The position numbers and the translations under genes are program-made. From CAMAVH01 sp035714115 (GTDB lineage: Bacteria; Pseudomonadota; Alphaproteobacteria; SMXQ01): 64,000 nucleotides of DNA. The DNA is taken from contig DASTMO010000027.1 in assembly GCA_035714115.1 (NCBI GenBank), forward strand, positions 1-64,000, read 5' to 3'. Below, one piece after another: positions 7,852 to 16,492 of the stretch. Positions within the stretch are counted from its first letter, which is position 1, and the number at the start of each line of letters is the position of its first letter. Below the pieces are notes generated by a model, which did not search any database, was not told where the DNA came from, and saw only the letters and a program-made list of their open reading frames with translations.

Positions 7852-10419
7852 ATGACGAACGATCAGACCTTTCGCACCAAAGTCGTCGTCGGCATGGCGG
7901 CCATCGTGTTCCTGCTGCTGACGCTGGGCTATGGCGGCCTCCACTCGGCAGACGAACAGGAGCAAAATCTTGAGCGGCTCGACCACACCTATCAGGTGAA
8001 GTCCGCAATCGACGATTTGCTCGTCGATGCGCGCAACATCACCTCCGGCCAGCGCAGCTACGTCGTGAGCGGATCGGCAGAAGGCCGAGCCCTGTTCGAG
8101 AAAGCCGCGCAGGACATCCCGCAGTTGCTGGCCAACTTGCGCTTTCTGGTGCGCGACAATCCAGACCAGATCGAACGCACCGATGGACTGACGGCCCTCT
8201 TCAACGAACGGCTCAACGAAGGCCTATCCATCATCACCCGGCGTGACGATGGCGACATCGAAGGCTCTTACAACCAATTGCTGAACGGTCGCGGACCGGC
8301 GCTGACCGACCTAATCAACCAGCAAGCCCGCATCATGGCGGATGTCGAAGAGCAATTGCTCAACGAACGCCTGACGAAAACGGGGCAGACGGCGCAACAG
8401 ACCAAATACATCCTGACCGGCGGCGTGAGCATCGCCGTCCTCGGCATTTGCCTGGCCGTCTTCGCCGTATTCCGTGACTTGCGCCGCCGCCTGATCACCG
8501 AGCAAGCTCTGCGCGACAGCACGGCGAAGCTGGAAGACACGCTCAGCGTGCAGCGCGCCCTGGTGCAGAGCGCCGGCTACGCCATCATCGCCGTGGATAT
8601 CGAAGGGCTGGTCAGCAACTTCAACCCTGCCGCCGAGCGCATGCTCGGCTGGCATGCCGCCGAAGTCGTCGGCAAGGCCGGGCCCGAGCGTTTCATCGAC
8701 GCGGCCGATCTCGCCGCCCACGCCCAAAAGCTCGGCCGCGAGCTCGACACGACGCTGCAAAGCGGGCTCGAAACGCTGATCGCCAAACCTTTGCGCGGCC
8801 AGGCCTACGAGGACGAATGGCTGATGCTGCGCAAGGATGGCAACACCCTGCCGGCCCAGCTGTCGATCAACGCGATCCATAACAACGAAGGCCTCATTCA
8901 GGGCTTCTTGATCATCGCCAGCGACATCACCGAACGCAAAAAAATCGAACGCCTGAAGAATGAGTTCATCTCGACGGTGAGCCATGAGCTGCGCACGCCC
9001 CTCACCTCGATCCGTGGCTCGCTCGGCCTGGTGCTCGGCGGCATCGCCGGCCAGCTGACCACGCAAGGCAAAAGCCTGATCGACATCGCGCACAAGAATG
9101 CCGAACGCCTCGGCCGCCTGATCAACGACATTCTCGATATCGAGAAGATCGAATCGGGCAAGATGGAATTTCAGATGAAGCGCCAGCCGCTGGCGCCGCT
9201 GCTCAAGCAAGCCGTCGAAAGCACCGCCGATTACGGCGTGCAGTATGGCGTGACCTTCAAGCTTTCCGACGAGGCGCATGGCATCGGCGTCGATGTCGAC
9301 GGCGACCGCCTGATTCAGGTGATGGCGAACCTGCTGTCGAACGCCGCGAAGTTCTCGCCCCAAGGAGGCGTTGTCGAAGTCGCGGCTGTCCTCACCGGGC
9401 GCAACGTGCGGATCAGCGTGGCCGACAAGGGCAAGGGCATCCCGGCGGAATTTCACGACCGCATCTTCCAGAAGTTCGCTCAAGCCGATTCGTCCGACAC
9501 GCGCCAGAAAGGCGGCACCGGTCTCGGCCTCAGCATCGTCAAGGCAATGGTCGAGCACATGGGCGGCCAGGTCGGGTTCGAGAGCGTTCCCGAGCAGGGC
9601 ACCACATTCTTTGTCGATCTGCCGGCCGCGAACGCCAGCGCGATCGACGACGCCCGTCCCGCCGGCGCACCGGTCAGACCTCGGGTGCTGATCTGCGAGG
9701 ACGACGAAGACATCGCCTTGCTGCTGCGCATGATGCTGGATCAAGGCGGTTTCGATTCCGACATCGCCACCACGGCGGCGGAGGCAGCGGCGCGTCTGGA
9801 GACGCCGAACGCCTATGTCGCCCTCACGCTCGACATCGCCTTGCCGGACAAGACCGGCCTCGACCTCTTCCGCGACCTGCGGGCCGCGCCGGCAACTCAA
9901 GCCTTGCCGGTGATCTTCGTATCGGCCGAAGCCGACAAGGGCCGCAAGGAATTGAACGGCGCGGCCATCGGAGTCGTCGATTGGCTGCAAAAACCGATCG
10001 ACGCCCAGCGTCTGCTGCAGGCGATCCGGCTCGCGGCCCGCAAATCCCCCGACACGGGCGCCGTGGTGCTCCATGTCGAAGACGATCTCGACCTTGTCCA
10101 TGTCGTCAGCGGCATCATCCAGCCGGTCGCCCGCATCGAGGCCGCCCACAGCCTGGCCGAGGCGCGCGGCAAGCTGGCGAGCGGCGCGCATTACGATCTT
10201 GTGCTGCTCGATCTTGGCCTGCCGGACGGCGACGGCAGCGAGCTGCTGCCGCTCATCCCCAAAGACCTGCCCGTGCTAATCTTCTCGGCTTACGAAGTCC
10301 CTGAGGAGCTTTCGCGCAAAGTCGCCAGCGCCTTGACCAAGAGCCGCACCTCCAACGAGGCGCTCTTCCGCTCCATCACCGCCATCATCGACAAGATGAC
10401 GGCCCAGCGCCTATCCTGA
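7852..10419 (+). CDS. Hybrid histidine kinase: CHASE3-PAS-HisKA-HATPase-REC-REC
   Basis: An 855-residue membrane kinase. TM1 (about 12-33) and TM2 (about 187-208) bracket a CHASE3-type extracytoplasmic domain (ITSGQRSYVVSGSAEGRALF). A PAS domain follows (about 230-365, NFNPAAERMLGW), then HisKA with phospho-acceptor His378 in SHELRTPLTS. The ATPase has its N box at NLLSNAAKFSP and G boxes at DKGKGIP and GGTGLGLSIV. Two receiver domains have probable phospho-Asp661 (LDIALPDKTG) and Asp787 (LLDLGLPDGDG). The response regulator and Hpt gene follow at once, giving every part of a His-Asp-His-Asp relay. It is divergent from the sensor/MFS/binding-protein operon. No strong ribosome-binding site precedes the ATG. 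Confidence 0.93.
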   Translation: MTNDQTFRTKVVVGMAAIVFLLLTLGYGGLHSADEQEQNLERLDHTYQVKSAIDDLLVDARNITSGQRSYVVSGSAEGRALFEKAAQDIPQLLANLRFLVRDNPDQIERTDGLTALFNERLNEGLSIITRRDDGDIEGSYNQLLNGRGPALTDLINQQARIMADVEEQLLNERLTKTGQTAQQTKYILTGGVSIAVLGICLAVFAVFRDLRRRLITEQALRDSTAKLEDTLSVQRALVQSAGYAIIAVDIEGLVSNFNPAAERMLGWHAAEVVGKAGPERFIDAADLAAHAQKLGRELDTTLQSGLETLIAKPLRGQAYEDEWLMLRKDGNTLPAQLSINAIHNNEGLIQGFLIIASDITERKKIERLKNEFISTVSHELRTPLTSIRGSLGLVLGGIAGQLTTQGKSLIDIAHKNAERLGRLINDILDIEKIESGKMEFQMKRQPLAPLLKQAVESTADYGVQYGVTFKLSDEAHGIGVDVDGDRLIQVMANLLSNAAKFSPQGGVVEVAAVLTGRNVRISVADKGKGIPAEFHDRIFQKFAQADSSDTRQKGGTGLGLSIVKAMVEHMGGQVGFESVPEQGTTFFVDLPAANASAIDDARPAGAPVRPRVLICEDDEDIALLLRMMLDQGGFDSDIATTAAEAAARLETPNAYVALTLDIALPDKTGLDLFRDLRAAPATQALPVIFVSAEADKGRKELNGAAIGVVDWLQKPIDAQRLLQAIRLAARKSPDTGAVVLHVEDDLDLVHVVSGIIQPVARIEAAHSLAEARGKLASGAHYDLVLLDLGLPDGDGSELLPLIPKDLPVLIFSAYEVPEELSRKVASALTKSRTSNEALFRSITAIIDKMTAQRLS

Positions 10420-10444
10420 ACCCAGCGTTAGTCGAGGACCGAGC

Positions 10445-10834
10445 ATGGCTACCCCGCTGAACCGCATCCTGTATGTCGAAGACGAGCCGGACATCCGCGC
10501 CGTCGCGCAATTGGCGCTCGAAGCTGTCGGTGGCTTCACTGTCGAGGTCTGCGCTTCCGGCCAGGAGGCGCTCGACAAATGCGCCGGCTTCAAGCCCGAC
10601 CTCGTCCTGCTCGACGTGATGATGCCCGGCATGGATGGTCCTAGCACCTTCGCCGCGCTCCGCGCTAAGCCGGAAGGGCATACCCTGCCGATCATCTTCA
10701 TGACGGCCAAGGTGCAGCCGGCCGAGGTACAGCGCTATCAGGAGATGGGCGCGCTCGGCGTGATCTCCAAGCCCTTCGACCCCATGACGCTGGCTGAAAC
10801 CGTGCGCGGGCTGTGGGCGGGCCATGTCGGATAA
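10445..10834 (+). CDS. Single-domain response regulator (CheY-like receiver)
   Basis: A 129-residue protein made only of a receiver domain. The acidic pair is EDE near residue 13, the phospho-acceptor is Asp57 in LLDVMMPGMDG, the Thr of MTAKV is near residue 85, and the Lys lies in SKPFDPM near residue 108. There is no DNA-binding or enzymatic output, so it must act by protein interaction or as a shuttle in the relay. GAGGA sits upstream of the ATG. It follows the hybrid kinase by 25 bases, and its last 11 bases overlap the start of the Hpt gene. Confidence 0.92.
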   Translation: MATPLNRILYVEDEPDIRAVAQLALEAVGGFTVEVCASGQEALDKCAGFKPDLVLLDVMMPGMDGPSTFAALRAKPEGHTLPIIFMTAKVQPAEVQRYQEMGALGVISKPFDPMTLAETVRGLWAGHVG

Positions 10835-11171
10835 AAACGACGATCTCGCCGACAAGATCGAAGAGATCCGCCAGATGTTTCTGCAGCGCGTGCGCGACGA
10901 ATGGCTCGCGCGCATCATCGCGTTGCGGGCGCAATCTGGCGATTGGTCGCAACCGACCATCAACGAGATGGTCTTCCTGACCCATACGCTCGCCGGATCG
11001 GCGGCCACCTTCGGCTTCAAAAGCTTAAGCGACGTCGCTCGCCAGATCGAGACCACGGCGAAAAGAATCGGCACAGAAACCGGGGCCAAAAACGAAATCG
11101 TCCTGGCATTGGAGCGGTTAGAAGCGGAAGCGCGTGCGGCGCTCGGCGATCTGCGCAGTGAGCCGGCTTAG
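10824..11171 (+). CDS. Hpt domain phosphotransfer protein
   Basis: A 115-residue, mostly helical protein. His54 in THTLAGSAATFGF matches the HxLxGSA/S motif of histidine phosphotransfer (Hpt) domains. It starts inside the end of the response regulator gene, so the two are coupled. Known role of the family: carrying a phosphoryl group between receiver domains. Here it could link the kinase receivers to the separate regulator or to an unlinked output regulator. A charged tail ends the protein. Confidence 0.88.
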   Translation: MSDKNDDLADKIEEIRQMFLQRVRDEWLARIIALRAQSGDWSQPTINEMVFLTHTLAGSAATFGFKSLSDVARQIETTAKRIGTETGAKNEIVLALERLEAEARAALGDLRSEPA

Positions 11172-11172
11172 A

Positions 11173-11217
11173 CCGTTTCGGCCTGCCGCTTCATTTGATT
11201 CAGGCCGTTTCGGCCTG
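11173..11217. repeat. Two direct copies of a 13-base GGCC/GAAA hairpin sequence at a gene end
   Basis: CCGTTTCGGCCTG occurs at 11173-11185 and again at 11205-11217, a 32-base period. On the minus strand each copy reads as a small stem with a GAAA-like loop (GGCCGAAACGGCC in the inner copy). The inner copy encodes the last codons of the ABC-F gene; the outer copy lies just past its stop, between convergent genes. It looks like a local duplication of the gene end. A weak terminator role is possible but there is no T run. Confidence 0.4.
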
Positions 11218-13092
11218 ATCTAACGCATCCTGCGCAGATATCCAGTCGCCTTCGGCCTGCTCCATGTCGCGCATTAGCTCGGCCAGCTTCTTCTTGAGCG
11301 CGATCACTTTCGGCGCGCCCGACGCGTCGGCGTAGAGCTTGGGATCGGCCAAGTCCTTCTCCGCCTGCTCCTTATAGCGCGTCAGGTTGTCGAGGCGTTT
11401 TTCCGCCGCCTGCACGGCCTTGCGCAACGGCGCCAGCGCGGCGCGCGCCTCGGCGTTCGCTTTGCGGTCTTCCTTCTTGGAAGCCTGCGGCGCGGACGCT
11501 TTCTCGCTCTTGGCGGCTGAGACTTCGGCCTTCTTGTCAGCCAGCAACTGCTGCCCGTAGGCTTCGAGATCGCCGTCGAACGGGCGGCAGCCGCCCTTCG
11601 CCACAACCCAGAGCCGCTCGACGCACAGCTCCAAGAGGTGCGGATCGTGGCTCACCAGGATCACCGCGCCGTCATAGCCGTTCAGCGCGTTGATCAGCGC
11701 CTCGCGTGCTTCGATGTCCAAATGGTTGGTCGGCTCGTCGAGCAGCAGGATATGCGGCGCGTCGATGGTGATCGTGGCGAACAGCAGGCGCGCCTTCTCG
11801 CCGCCCGACAGCTTGCCGATCTGCACTTCGGCGCGCTGCTGCGAGAAGCCGAAACGGCCGAGCTGGCCGCGCACCTTGGTCTCGGTCGCCTGCGGCATCA
11901 CGCGCGACATGTGCTGATAGGCGGTCTGGTTCAGATTGAAGGCATCCGCCTGCTCCTGGCAGAAATAGCCGACGCGCAGCTTGCCCGATTTGCGCAATTC
12001 GCCGGCCAGCGGCTTGAGCTCGCCCGCCAGCGTGCGCAGGAAGGTCGATTTGCCGTTGCCGTTCGAGCCAAGAAGCCCGATGCGGTCGTCCATGTCGATG
12101 CGCAGGCCGAGATGACGGAGGATCACCGCCTCCGGCCCATAACCGGCGGACATATCCTCCATGGCGATCAGCGGCGGCGACAGCTCCTGCGGCGTCGGGA
12201 AATTGAACACCACCTCGGCGTCGGCCTGCAGCGGCGCCAGCTCCTGCATCCTGGCCAGCGCCTTGACGCGCGACTGAGCTTGACGCGCCTTGGTCGCCTT
12301 GGCCTTGAAGCGGTCGATGAAGGCCTGCATGCGCGCGCGTTGGTCGGCCTGCTTGGCGATGGCGGCGGCCTGCAGGTTGCGGCGCTCGGCGCGCACGCGC
12401 TCGAAATTCTCGTAATCGCCGCGATAGAAACTGAGCTTGCCGTCTTCCAGATGCAGGATGCCGTCGACGATCTTGTTGAGAAGATCGCGGTCGTGGCTGA
12501 CCAGCAAGATGGTGCCGGGATAGTTCGCCAAATGGGATTCGAGCCAGATGCGCGTCTCGAAGTCCAAATGGTTGCTCGGTTCGTCGAGCAGCAGCAGGTC
12601 GGGCGCGGCGAACAGCGTCGCCGCCAGGGCGACGCGCATGCGCCAGCCGCCGGAGAAGCTTTCGAGCGGCCGCTCCTGCATCTCCTCGTCGAAGCCGAGG
12701 CCGGAGAGGATTTCGGCGGCGCGCGCCGGCGCCGAATGAGCCGAAATGTCGGCCAGGCGGATATGGATCTCGGCGATGCGTTCGGGATCGGTCGCGTGCT
12801 CAGCCTCGTCCAGCAAGGCGGCGCGCTCCTTGTCGGCCGCGAGCACGAAAGCGAGCGGCGTCGTGCCTTCCGGCATCTCCTGCTGAACCCAGCCCATGCG
12901 GGTGCGCGGGCTGATCTCGACACGTCCGCCGTCCAGACCAAGCTCGCCGGCGATCAGTTTCAGCAGGGTCGATTTGCCCATGCCGTTGCGGCCGATCAGG
13001 CCGACCTTGTGGCCGGCCGGGATTTGCGCGGAAGTGTTGTCGAGCAGCAGGCGCTGGCCGATACGGTAAGTGAGATCGCTGAGCTGGAGCAT
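11200..13092 (-). CDS. ABC-F family ATPase (Uup/YheS type)
   Basis: A 630-residue soluble protein with two ABC cassettes and no membrane segments. Walker A motifs are GLIGRNGMGKST and GLLGSNGNGKST, signatures SGGWRMR and SGGEKARLL, Walker B motifs LLLDEPSNHLD and LLLDEPTNHLD. A basic linker lies between the cassettes, and a Lys/Ala-rich coiled-coil tail (about 525-625) resembles Uup/YheS C-terminal extensions. ABC-F proteins act on the ribosome, relieving stalled translation; some give antibiotic resistance, but nothing here indicates that. ATG 13092 (MLQLSDLTYRIGQ) is chosen because the cassette starts there; the longer upstream frame lacks family sequence. Convergent with the Hpt gene. Confidence 0.93.
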   Translation of the reverse strand: MLQLSDLTYRIGQRLLLDNTSAQIPAGHKVGLIGRNGMGKSTLLKLIAGELGLDGGRVEISPRTRMGWVQQEMPEGTTPLAFVLAADKERAALLDEAEHATDPERIAEIHIRLADISAHSAPARAAEILSGLGFDEEMQERPLESFSGGWRMRVALAATLFAAPDLLLLDEPSNHLDFETRIWLESHLANYPGTILLVSHDRDLLNKIVDGILHLEDGKLSFYRGDYENFERVRAERRNLQAAAIAKQADQRARMQAFIDRFKAKATKARQAQSRVKALARMQELAPLQADAEVVFNFPTPQELSPPLIAMEDMSAGYGPEAVILRHLGLRIDMDDRIGLLGSNGNGKSTFLRTLAGELKPLAGELRKSGKLRVGYFCQEQADAFNLNQTAYQHMSRVMPQATETKVRGQLGRFGFSQQRAEVQIGKLSGGEKARLLFATITIDAPHILLLDEPTNHLDIEAREALINALNGYDGAVILVSHDPHLLELCVERLWVVAKGGCRPFDGDLEAYGQQLLADKKAEVSAAKSEKASAPQASKKEDRKANAEARAALAPLRKAVQAAEKRLDNLTRYKEQAEKDLADPKLYADASGAPKVIALKKKLAELMRDMEQAEGDWISAQDALDQAETA

Positions 13093-13281
13093 GGCGGGCG
13101 GACCTTTAGCACAGGCTCCCGCCCCGGCCCAGGACCGATTGCCGCAGCGCAAAAAACGCGAAAAAGCGGCAGCCATGGTGCGGATTTTGCGCATGGTCGG
13201 GCGGCCTCTCCGGCCCCTAGAATGCCTGCAATGCCCGACCGGACCGCCATGCAGCGGTCCGGCGCCAACAGGAGGTTCCGG

Positions 13282-14346
13282 ATGTCCACCAAGCGCTTAG
13301 CGGCCGCCACATCGCTTTTGGGCGTCCTCGCCTGCCTGCCCGCCTTCAGCCTGCCCGCCGCAGCGGATGCCGTGTCCGACTTCTACCAGGGCAAGCAGAT
13401 CAGCCTGGTGATCGGCACCAGCCCGGGCGGCGACTATGATCAGCGCGGCCGCATGCTGGCGCGCTACATGCCCAAATACATCCCCGGCAACCCGACCATC
13501 GTGCCGCGCAACATGCCGGGCGGCGTCGGGCTGCAGGCCGCCCACTGGCTCTATGAGGTCGCGCCGAAAGACGGCACCTCGCTGCACATGGTCATGCAGA
13601 ACATGCCGGTGCATCAGATGCTCGGCGGCCAGGGCGTGCAGTACGATGCCGGCAAGTTCAACTGGATCGGCAACACCACCGACACGCCCAACGTGGTGAC
13701 GACCTGGTACACCACCGGCGTGAAAACCGTCGAAGACGCCAAGACCAAGGAAGTCGTCGTCGGCGCGCCCGGCACCGCTACGGCCTCGGTCTATTACCCG
13801 ATGCTGATGAACGCCATCGCCGGCACCAAATTCAAGATCATCGCCGGCTACCCCGGCGGCAACGACGTGAACCTCGCCATGGAGCGCGGCGAGGTCGGCG
13901 GGCGCGGCTCGAACGCCTGGGCCTCCTGGGTCAGCGGCAACCCCGCTTGGATCAAGGAAGGCAAGATCTTCCAGCTCGTCCAGGTCGGGCTCAAGCGCCA
14001 CCCGGACCTGCCGAACGTGCCGCTGCTGATGGAGCTCGGTACGACCGACGAAGACAAGGCCGTGCTCAAGTTCATGTCGGCCGATACCGCCTTCGCCCGC
14101 GCCCTGGCGACCACGCCGGACGTGCCGCCCGACCGCCTCAATGCCCTGCGCCGCGCTTTCGACGCCGCCATGAAGGATCCCGAACTGCTGGCCGAATCGG
14201 ACAAGGCCAAGCGCGATCTCGGCCCGATGACCGGCGAGGAGGTGCAGCAGGTCGTCGCCGAACTGATGAAGACGCCGCCGAACATCGTCGCCCGCACCAA
14301 GGCGATTCTCGAGGATTCCGGCCGCGTCCAGCAGGTGAAGCAATAA
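13282..14346 (+). CDS. Bug/TctC-like tricarboxylate-type substrate-binding protein, orphan
   Basis: A 354-residue periplasmic protein. The ATG follows AGGAGG by six bases. The signal peptide ends near residue 29 (LPAAADA). Motifs are family-typical: LVIGTSPGGDYDQRGRMLARYMPKYIPG, shortened here to its key parts SPGGDYD and the following Arg-rich helix, then VPRNMPGGVGLQAAHWLYE. TctC/Bug proteins bind carboxylates for the TctAB permease. Neither tctA nor tctB is nearby, a common situation for this family. The next gene cluster holds a UbiD-type decarboxylase on the other strand, so an aromatic or carboxylic acid ligand is possible but not shown. Confidence 0.87.
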   Translation: MSTKRLAAATSLLGVLACLPAFSLPAAADAVSDFYQGKQISLVIGTSPGGDYDQRGRMLARYMPKYIPGNPTIVPRNMPGGVGLQAAHWLYEVAPKDGTSLHMVMQNMPVHQMLGGQGVQYDAGKFNWIGNTTDTPNVVTTWYTTGVKTVEDAKTKEVVVGAPGTATASVYYPMLMNAIAGTKFKIIAGYPGGNDVNLAMERGEVGGRGSNAWASWVSGNPAWIKEGKIFQLVQVGLKRHPDLPNVPLLMELGTTDEDKAVLKFMSADTAFARALATTPDVPPDRLNALRRAFDAAMKDPELLAESDKAKRDLGPMTGEEVQQVVAELMKTPPNIVARTKAILEDSGRVQQVKQ

Positions 14347-14352
14347 AGAAAA

Positions 14353-14380
14353 AAGCCCGCCGGATCATCTCGGCGGGCTT
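14353..14380 (-). terminator. Rho-independent terminator for the 61-aa gene
   Basis: A 10-base stem (aagcccgccg with cggcgggctt, eight-base loop) is followed on the minus strand by TTTTTTCTTT. It therefore best serves leftward transcription from the 14462-14647 gene. It lies just after the stop of the convergent TctC-like gene. Confidence 0.75.
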
Positions 14381-14420
14381 CGGACAAACTCAAAGGGCAA
14401 GTCTGGGGGGACGCAGACAA

Positions 14421-14449
14421 GGGCTGCGGGAGCGATCCCGCAGCCCTTT
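14421..14449 (+). terminator. Rho-independent terminator for the TctC-like gene
   Basis: A perfect 10-base stem (GGGCTGCGGG with CCCGCAGCCC, six-base loop at 14431-14436) followed by TTTCT on the plus strand. It would end rightward transcripts from the binding-protein gene; the other hairpin 40 bases left serves the opposing gene. Confidence 0.75.
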
Positions 14450-14461
14450 CTGCATTCAAAA

Positions 14462-14647
14462 TCAGTCGGCGCGAGCCCTGCGCATGGCGCGGGTGGCGTC
14501 GAGCAAGCGGATCACGTCCTCGCGGCTGACGCCGTCGCGGCGCATGACCTGACGGACCACCGGATCGGCGAGCATGTCGCCGATCTTCGGCTCGTAAGCC
14601 GCGATTTCCCGGTGAGCGACGAGCAGCGGTTCGATGCGAGTGTCCAT
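14462..14647 (-). CDS. Small uncharacterised protein, 61 aa
   Basis: A 61-residue soluble, charged and helical protein with no signal peptide or membrane segment, containing ADPVVRQVMRRDGVSREDV. It has a good ribosome-binding site (AGGAG, seven bases before ATG) and its own terminator downstream, both supporting a real gene. The Arg-rich helix-turn pattern in the second half hints at a nucleic-acid or protein contact but is not a recognised motif. It lies between a carboxylate-binding protein gene and a UbiD-type decarboxylase gene. Confidence 0.65.
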   Translation of the reverse strand: MDTRIEPLLVAHREIAAYEPKIGDMLADPVVRQVMRRDGVSREDVIRLLDATRAMRRARAD

Positions 14648-14810
14648 TGGCTTTCTCCTGCGGGACGCTACGAAATTACGATGAAGCTATTAATCGTCGG
14701 TAAAAGCGGCAGGAAAATGGCCCCGAGATGATCATTTCGCGATAGCGAGATTTTCTCACGTCGCCGCGCTGCTCATGGAGTCTACGCCAACGACGCTAAG
14801 ACGTTCCGAA

Positions 14811-14848
14811 GCGCAAAGAAAAAGCCCCGGTCCATCGGACCGGGGCTT
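14811..14848 (-). terminator. Rho-independent terminator of the UbiD-family gene
   Basis: A 12-base perfect stem (aagccccggtcc with ggaccggggctt, loop atc) at 14822-14848. On the minus strand it is followed by TTTCTTT. It lies about 50 bases past the UbiD-family stop. Confidence 0.8.
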
Positions 14849-14897
14849 GTCATCTTCGCGTCATCTCGCAGGTGCGGCAGAACCGCGCCTACGCCGC

Positions 14898-16403
14898 TTA
14901 CTTGCTGCGGGTGCGCGTCATGTCCTTGCCTTCGAGCATCCAGCCAAACAGCTCCTTGGTGAGCCGCGCCGTCTCCGGCTTGGGCATGTTGACCTCGGGG
15001 TACTGGTCGCGCCAGTGGAAGGGACGGCAAGCATTGATGATGGCGCGGCTGTTGGTGAAGTCGTTGCGCTCGCGCTTCTCCGGGCCGATCGACGGGTCGA
15101 GCGGGGTCGACCAGGCGTTCTTGATGATGTCGATGGCGGTGGCCGGATCAGAGCGGGTGCAGACCGCCCACATCAGCTGGTCCAGATCGGCGACGTCGAT
15201 GTCGTCGTCGACCACGACCACGTACTTGCCGGCATAGGCGACCGAGCGGCACATGGCGGCGAGATGGCCGGCCTGGGTCGCATGGCCCGGATAACGCTGC
15301 TTGATCGAGACGGCGGTGAACTGGCGCGAACCGCCGACTTCGTGGCACCAGCAGGCGGTCACGTCGGGCAGGCCGACCTTCTGCAGCTCCTGCTTCAGCA
15401 GCGCCGAGCGCATGACCGCGCGATAGCGCGCCTGCTCCTCGGGCGGACGCTGCGGCGGGCAGCCGAGAATGATCGGGTCGTTGCGGTGGTAGATCGCCTT
15501 GATGTCGAGCACGGGCTCGGGGCGGGCGTCGGAGGCGTAGTAGCCGGTCCATTCGCCGAACGGGCCTTCGACCTGGCGGTTGCCCGGCTGCACGAAACCT
15601 TCGAGCACGATCTCGGCGTCGGCCGGGAACGGCAGGCCGGTATGCTTGCCCTTCACCACCTTCATGGCGCGGCCACGATAGGCACCGGCGATGTCGAACT
15701 CGCAAACGCCGTAGGGCACTTCGCTGCAACCCATCAAGAAGGTCAGCGGATCGCCGCCGATGACGATGCAAACCGGCATCGGCTTGTTGGCGAATTCGTA
15801 CTTGTCGCGATGCACGCGGCCATGCTTGCCCGGCGAGATGAAGAAGCCGACGCGCTTCTTATCGTGGATCATGACGCGGTAGGTGCCGGCGTTGATCCAG
15901 CCCTCTTCCGGGTCCTGGGTCACGTTGAAGCTGCCGGTGCCGATGTAACGGTTGCCCTGGTCGCCGTCATGCCAGACTGGCGTCGGGAATTTCGTCACGT
16001 CGATGTCGTCGCCTTCCATGATGTTTTCCATCACGGGACCGGTCTCGACCACTTCATGCGGGATCGGGTTGTTGATGATCTTCTGGAAGTGCTTGAGGAA
16101 AGCCTCCGACAGCTCGACCTTGTTGAGATGCGCCGGGAAGCCGAGCGTCATGTTCTGGCGCTGCGCGCCGAAGAAGTTCGCCATGACGCGGAAGCCCTTA
16201 GGGGCGCCGGGAATGTTGTCGAACACGCCGACCGGGGCGTTGTCCTTGTGCTGCAGCAGTTCGGCGGCCATGCCGATCTCGGTTTCCCAGCTATAGCCGT
16301 TGGCGATACGCACTTCGCCCAGCTTATCGGCCTCGGCCAGCCACTGACGAAGATCGTCGTACGGCACGTCGACCTTGAGATTGGTATCCGCTTTAGTGCT
16401 CAT
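14898..16403 (-). CDS. UbiD-family prenyl-FMN-dependent decarboxylase
   Basis: A 501-residue protein of the UbiD family, which (de)carboxylates aromatic or unsaturated acids using prenylated FMN made by UbiX. Family segments include PFGEWTGYY (about residues 281-289), DIKAIYHRNDPIILGCPP, and a late VVVDDDIDVADLDQLMWAV. The length fits UbiD (about 490-500). The start (MSTKADTN) is chosen because GGGAG lies six bases upstream; the longer frame adds a non-family N-terminus. No ubiX or ubiquinone gene is nearby, so it may serve catabolism of a phenolic or heteroaromatic acid instead of ubiquinone synthesis. The neighbouring TctC-like protein could supply such a substrate; this is inference. Confidence 0.9.
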   Translation of the reverse strand: MSTKADTNLKVDVPYDDLRQWLAEADKLGEVRIANGYSWETEIGMAAELLQHKDNAPVGVFDNIPGAPKGFRVMANFFGAQRQNMTLGFPAHLNKVELSEAFLKHFQKIINNPIPHEVVETGPVMENIMEGDDIDVTKFPTPVWHDGDQGNRYIGTGSFNVTQDPEEGWINAGTYRVMIHDKKRVGFFISPGKHGRVHRDKYEFANKPMPVCIVIGGDPLTFLMGCSEVPYGVCEFDIAGAYRGRAMKVVKGKHTGLPFPADAEIVLEGFVQPGNRQVEGPFGEWTGYYASDARPEPVLDIKAIYHRNDPIILGCPPQRPPEEQARYRAVMRSALLKQELQKVGLPDVTACWCHEVGGSRQFTAVSIKQRYPGHATQAGHLAAMCRSVAYAGKYVVVVDDDIDVADLDQLMWAVCTRSDPATAIDIIKNAWSTPLDPSIGPEKRERNDFTNSRAIINACRPFHWRDQYPEVNMPKPETARLTKELFGWMLEGKDMTRTRSK

Positions 16404-16492
16404 CGCTCGCTCCCTGAACGCATTTTGAATGCAAAATTCTTGGAGCACTTTCTAGCCGCTCAGCGCTTTCCCGGCCAGCGAAAATGAAAGCA

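Noticed and set aside
8311..10191. A 626-codon minus-strand frame inside the hybrid kinase
   Set aside because: Antisense shadow; the plus frame has all kinase and receiver motifs.
11638..13281. Upstream extension of the TctC-like frame through the ABC-F gene
   Set aside because: The region is antisense to the ABC-F motifs; a signal peptide and AGGAGG place the real start at 13282.
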